Shown: positions 60,759-64,000 of the stretch, in pieces
Layout: each line of letters opens with the position of its first letter
Numbering within the stretch: position 1 is the first letter of the stretch
Assembly: GCA_934101575.1 (NCBI GenBank)
Contig: CAKORJ010000003.1
Coordinates: 83,343-147,342 of the forward strand
Direction: 5' to 3'
Origin: an uncultured Bacilli bacterium
GTDB taxonomy: Bacteria; Bacillota_I; Bacilli_A; RF39; UBA660
Length of the DNA: 64,000 nt
The notes under the pieces: generated by a model
Databases searched by the model: none
What the model was told of the DNA's origin: nothing
Seen by the model: only the letters and a program-made list of their open reading frames with translations
Translations under genes and position numbers: made by a program

Positions 60759-61388
60759 ATGCCTATGTATAATGAATTTAATGTAAAATTAAAAGAATCA
60801 ATGAAAGATTTTATAAGCGAACTACATAGATTAAATATTTTACAAGATAAACTTTTAACAAACGAAAAAGAAAGAAAATTATCTTTATTTAATGATGATT
60901 TAAATAAAAAAGAAGAATATTTTGGAGATGTTTATTCAACTACATACAAAGGTTCTTTTGCAGAATATGCTCAAGCGCAACGCCATAGAACTATTTCGTA
61001 TGAATTAAAAATTCTTGAAGATAAAGAATATTTTATTCCACCAATTATTGAAGATGACCAAAATCTGGTAGATGAATGGCTTAAAGATATGATAAGCGTT
61101 CAAGATATTAATCCGCAAGGCGAAAAAATTTTAATTTCTGAAAGAGGGACTTATGAAGATTTTATCTTAAAATGTAAAGAAAGACTTTGTAGTGTTGCAC
61201 AACTTGAGATAATGAGACAAACAAAAGAAACATTGTTAAAATATCAACAAAAACTAGAAGAAAAAAATCATTATTTAAAAGATGACATAAAAAAATATTC
61301 AAAAGGTGCTCGTTGTACTTTCTCTGATTTTTCTTGTACAGCCGATTGTAATTTTAAGGAAGGTAAAATTTTACAAAGAAAGATTTAA
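60759..61388 (+). pseudogene. ThyX-like flavin-dependent thymidylate synthase, C-terminal fragment
   Basis: 209 codons. FAEYAQAQRHRTISYELKILEDKEYFIPPI carries the ThyX-type RHRxxSxE signature (Arg75-His76-Arg77). The end GARCTFSDFSCTADCNFKEG has four cysteines, as I recall in longer Bacillota/phage ThyX-like proteins. The frame is stopped by a TGA immediately before the ATG and has no ribosome site, so the N-terminal half seems lost at the junction with unrelated DNA. Next to a tmk copy, it may be the relic of a second dTMP module. Confidence 0.6.
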
Positions 61389-61393
61389 CAGAT

Positions 61394-62068
61394 ATGAAAA
61401 AAGGTAAATTAATTGTAATCGAAGGTGCTTGCGATGGAATTGAAAAAACAAAGCAGTTTAATCTTTTAAAGCAAAAATTACTTGATGAAAATATAAAAGT
61501 GGAGTCTCATCATTTTCCTAGTTATAATACGTATCGAGGAAAACCGGTAGAGGAATATTTAAAAGGAACATTTGGAAAACCTGATCAGTTATCTCCTTAT
61601 TTTGTAAATAGTTTATATGCAGTAGATAGAGCAATTACTTGGAATATAGATTTAAAGAAAAAGTTTGAGCAAGGGGATACTATTTTGCTTGATAGATATA
61701 CTACATCAAGTTTGATATATCAAAGTACTTTGATTGAGGATAATGAGGAAAAGAAGAGATTTTTAAATTATGTGATGGATTTTGAATATAATAAAATAGG
61801 TATAAAAAAGCCTGATAAAGTGATTTTTTTAACAGCAGATTTAGATATAATTACGAAGATGAGAAATAAAAGAAAAGAGGAAAATGGTGAGGCAGTAGAA
61901 GGTGATATTCATGAGAATGATTTAACTTTTATGAAGAAGGTTTATGATAATGCGACATTTGTGGCAAATTATTTGTCTTGGGATATAATAAATTGTTCTA
62001 GAGATGGACAAATGAAGTCAATTGAGGAAATAAGTGATGAAGTATATAAAGCTGTGTCTTCTAGCTAA
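61394..62068 (+). CDS. Thymidylate kinase paralogue with altered P-loop
   Basis: 224 residues, over 90 % identical to the tmk product at 56695 after residue ~28. The P-loop reads GACDGIEKTK (11-20): the Gly before Lys is Glu17 and the second Thr is Lys. Gly at this place is needed for the loop to wrap the phosphates, so the enzyme is probably inactive or changed. No ribosome site; it starts 5 bases after the ThyX fragment. The C-terminus ends AVSSS rather than VVV. Confidence 0.85.
   Translation: MKKGKLIVIEGACDGIEKTKQFNLLKQKLLDENIKVESHHFPSYNTYRGKPVEEYLKGTFGKPDQLSPYFVNSLYAVDRAITWNIDLKKKFEQGDTILLDRYTTSSLIYQSTLIEDNEEKKRFLNYVMDFEYNKIGIKKPDKVIFLTADLDIITKMRNKRKEENGEAVEGDIHENDLTFMKKVYDNATFVANYLSWDIINCSRDGQMKSIEEISDEVYKAVSSS
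61453..62050 (+). repeat. Long direct repeat, copy 2 (tmk body)
   Basis: Partner of 56752-57350; same orientation, nearly identical. Confidence 0.85.
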
Positions 62069-62116
62069 TTTCTTCTTTTTGTGTTATAATTATGGTAATT
62101 TAAGGATGGTGTATTT

Positions 62117-64000
62117 ATGATAGAACTTTATGATCACAACAAAAAAGCTTATGAAAAAACAATTGATATGCTTGATAAGAAAAAAATGTGTTGTATAATT
62201 CATCCGACAGGAACAGGAAAGAGTTATATTGCTTTGAAGTGGTTATATGAAAATAAAGATAAGAAAGGTCTATTTGTAACTTCATCTTTATCTATAATTG
62301 ATAATATAGAACGAACTATAAGGGAAAATAATATGAGCTTGGAAGATGATTTTCCAAATTTAAAAATAATTACTTATACCAAACTTATGAAAGATCCATA
62401 TATTAATGCTGATAATATAGTTCTTGATGAGTTTCATAGAGCAGGAGCAGAAAAATGGGGAGAAGGAGTAAGTGAATTACTTGAGTTTAATAAGAATGCT
62501 AATGTTTTAGGACTTTCTGCAACACCGGTTAGATATTTAGATGGGAAAAGAGATATGTCTGAAGAAATTTTTAATGGTAATGTGGCATCTCATATAACTT
62601 TGCCGTATGCTATTGCAAATGGTATTTTACCTGTTCCAACTTATATAAATGCAATTTATTCTTTTAAGGAAGAAATAGATAGAATAGAGGATAAGATAAA
62701 TAAATTAAAAGATGAAAATGATAAAAAGGATCTTTTAAAGGAACTTGAAAGAGCAAGGAGATTAATAGAGAAAGCAGATAACTTAGAGGAAGTTTTTTCA
62801 AAGTACATGGATAAAAAAGATGGCAAGTATTTAGTATTTTGTCGTGACATAAAGCATCTAGAAGAAATGAAGGAAGAGGTTCCTAAATTATTAAGAGGAG
62901 TAAATAAAGATATTGATGTTAGTTATATACATTCTGGAATGGATCAAGAACTTAATAAATATACAGTAAATAAATTTCATTATGCTAAAGGACAAGAATT
63001 AAAACTTTTATTTTCAGTAGGAATGTTAAATGAAGGAGTTCATACAAAGGACGTAGATGGATCGATTATGCTTAGACCTACTTCTTCGCCAATATTATAT
63101 TTTCAACAATTGGGAAGAGCTTTAACTACTGGAAATAAGAAAAATCCTTTGGTATTTGATATAGTTAATAATATAAAGTGTTTAAGGGATATCGAAAACT
63201 TAAGAGATTCAATAGTTAGAATAATGACTAAAAGCAGTAAGACTAAAGAAGAGATTGAGCTTGTTGTAAAAAACTTTAGAATAATAGATGATTATAAAGA
63301 AGTAAGTCAATTACTTGAAGAACTTGATATAAATTCTACATATGGTTGGGATGAAAATTATGAGAAGTTAAAGGAATTTGTAGATAAAAATGGTAGATTT
63401 CCAACACAAAATGAACCTTGTGGAAGTTGGCTAAGTACTCAAAGAATTTCTTATCGAAAAGGAAAATTATCAAAGGAAAGAAAAGAAAAACTTGATAAAT
63501 TGGGAGATGGAGATTGGTTAAATCCGAAAGAAACCACATATGACAGGCTCTGGAATAAAAAATATGAAGAGTTAGAGGAATCTGTGAATGAAAATCATAG
63601 ATTTCCAACTCAAAATGAGCCTTGTGGTAAGTGGCTTAATGAGCAAAGAGTGGTTTATCGAAAAGGAAAATTATCAAAAGAAAGGGAAGCAAAACTAAAT
63701 TTATTAGGTAATTGGTTAAATCCTCAAAAAGAAATAGAGGAACAGAGATGGAATGAAAATTACGAAAAGTTAAAAGAGTTTGTAGAAGCACATAAAGGTA
63801 GATTTCCAACTAAGAATGAACCTTGTGGAAGTTGGCTAAATAATCAAAGAGTATCTTATCGAAAGGGAGAGTTATCAAAGGAAAGAGAAGCAAAACTAAA
63901 TTTATTAGGTGATTGGTTAAATTCTCAAAAAGAAATAGAGGAACAGAGATGGAATGAAAATTACGAAAAGTTAAAAGAGTTTGTAGAAGCACATAAAGGT
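62117..64000 (+). CDS. DEAD/DEAH-box helicase with tandem helicase-associated domains (partial)
   Basis: Open from the ATG at 62117 to the window end (628 codons, no stop). Helicase domain 1 has HPTGTGKSYIAL (29-40), DEFHRAGAEKW (about 103) and LSATPVRY (about 133). Domain 2 has YLVFCRDIKHLEEM, FSVGMLNEGVHTKDVDG and QQLGRALTTGNKKNP. From ~410 the C-terminus is repeats of 65-67 residues with W-x-x-x-Y-x-x-L, GRFPTQNEPCGSWL and QRxxYRKGxLSKE, the helicase-associated (HA) domain. At least three full copies and the start of a fourth. AAGGATGGTG site; TATAAT near 62083. Confidence 0.92.
   Translation, partial: MIELYDHNKKAYEKTIDMLDKKKMCCIIHPTGTGKSYIALKWLYENKDKKGLFVTSSLSIIDNIERTIRENNMSLEDDFPNLKIITYTKLMKDPYINADNIVLDEFHRAGAEKWGEGVSELLEFNKNANVLGLSATPVRYLDGKRDMSEEIFNGNVASHITLPYAIANGILPVPTYINAIYSFKEEIDRIEDKINKLKDENDKKDLLKELERARRLIEKADNLEEVFSKYMDKKDGKYLVFCRDIKHLEEMKEEVPKLLRGVNKDIDVSYIHSGMDQELNKYTVNKFHYAKGQELKLLFSVGMLNEGVHTKDVDGSIMLRPTSSPILYFQQLGRALTTGNKKNPLVFDIVNNIKCLRDIENLRDSIVRIMTKSSKTKEEIELVVKNFRIIDDYKEVSQLLEELDINSTYGWDENYEKLKEFVDKNGRFPTQNEPCGSWLSTQRISYRKGKLSKERKEKLDKLGDGDWLNPKETTYDRLWNKKYEELEESVNENHRFPTQNEPCGKWLNEQRVVYRKGKLSKEREAKLNLLGNWLNPQKEIEEQRWNENYEKLKEFVEAHKGRFPTKNEPCGSWLNNQRVSYRKGELSKEREAKLNLLGDWLNSQKEIEEQRWNENYEKLKEFVEAHKG
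63346..64000 (+). repeat. Intragenic tandem repeats of the helicase-associated domain
   Basis: Repeat units start near 63346, 63550, 63749 and 63950. The last two are nearly identical over their visible length with a 201-base period (67 codons), which points to recent unit duplication. Confidence 0.85.

Noticed and set aside
1..64000. Alternative genetic code (UGA = Trp) as in Mollicutes
   Set aside because: Trp positions in conserved motifs are TGG, and several genes end at TGA with a neighbour starting at once.
1..64000. CRISPR array or tRNA/rRNA genes
   Set aside because: No regularly spaced direct repeats of 24-37 bases and no cloverleaf with a T-loop GTTCRAAYC signature were found by eye; a covariance scan would be decisive.

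Overview
The window is a low-GC (visibly about 27-30 %) bacterial chromosome segment. TGG encodes Trp and TGA is used as a stop, so the standard code applies. The lineage looks like a Bacilli/Mollicutes-like Bacillota. Evidence is the conserved rpsO-pnp-ylxY-like order, the rplU-prp-rpmA operon with a Prp cleavage motif on L27, a T-box before thrS, AGGAGG/GAGGTG ribosome sites and a ThrRS without a TGS domain. An uncultured gut-type lineage is an inference. In most native genes the + strand is G/T-rich whichever way the gene points, so + is probably the leading strand.

Layout. 1-2.7 kb: start of a CPBP protease gene, an antisense small RNA and recG. 2.7-6.6 kb: a second small RNA, then an A-rich island with a type IV AbiE toxin-antitoxin pair plus a DUF4365 nuclease-like gene, ending in an integrase remnant. 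6.8-22.3 kb: phosphatase, amidoligase, an HD/P-loop fusion, an ABC-FtsX/TetR unit, an arylsulfotransferase-like protein, PncC-like protein, glmS, a self-regulated GntR repressor and an ABC exporter with a 19-aa leader ORF. 22.4-28.2 kb: dCMP deaminase, T-box-thrS operon, a kinase-fold protein, a thioredoxin-fold protein and trmL. 28.3-30.8 kb: a large surface protein with a 12-G tract in codons 9-12. 31-35.5 kb: trmB and an envelope-associated cluster. 35.5-40.2 kb: a zupT-like transporter split by a 4.0-kb serine-recombinase element whose cargo is two ASCH-domain proteins and a GNAT. 40.3-47.7 kb: glycosyltransferase, an SsuABC/ThiXYZ-type ABC importer, and an acyl-transfer/acyl-activation operon. 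48.1-54.1 kb: translation and RNA genes. 54.4-57.4 kb: a DUF368 lipid flippase and a complete dTMP operon (thyA-folA-tmk). 57.4-62.1 kb: a decaying accessory patch with an IS carrying one nonsense codon, a frameshifted EFR1 ferredoxin, TraX, two truncated genes and a second tmk copy with a broken P-loop. 62.1 kb to end: a helicase with tandem helicase-associated repeats that runs off the window.

The genes that work together most clearly are the dTMP supply set (dCMP deaminase, ThyA, DHFR, Tmk), the L21-Prp-L27 processing unit, the three-gene ABC importer, and the two defence or mobile modules (AbiE-DUF4365 and ASCH-ASCH-GNAT). The best candidates for new biology are the poly-G switch in the surface protein, the ASCH-ASCH-GNAT cargo with its reconstructable attP/attB, and two small RNAs with C-rich seed-like segments. 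No tRNA, rRNA or CRISPR array was recognised.
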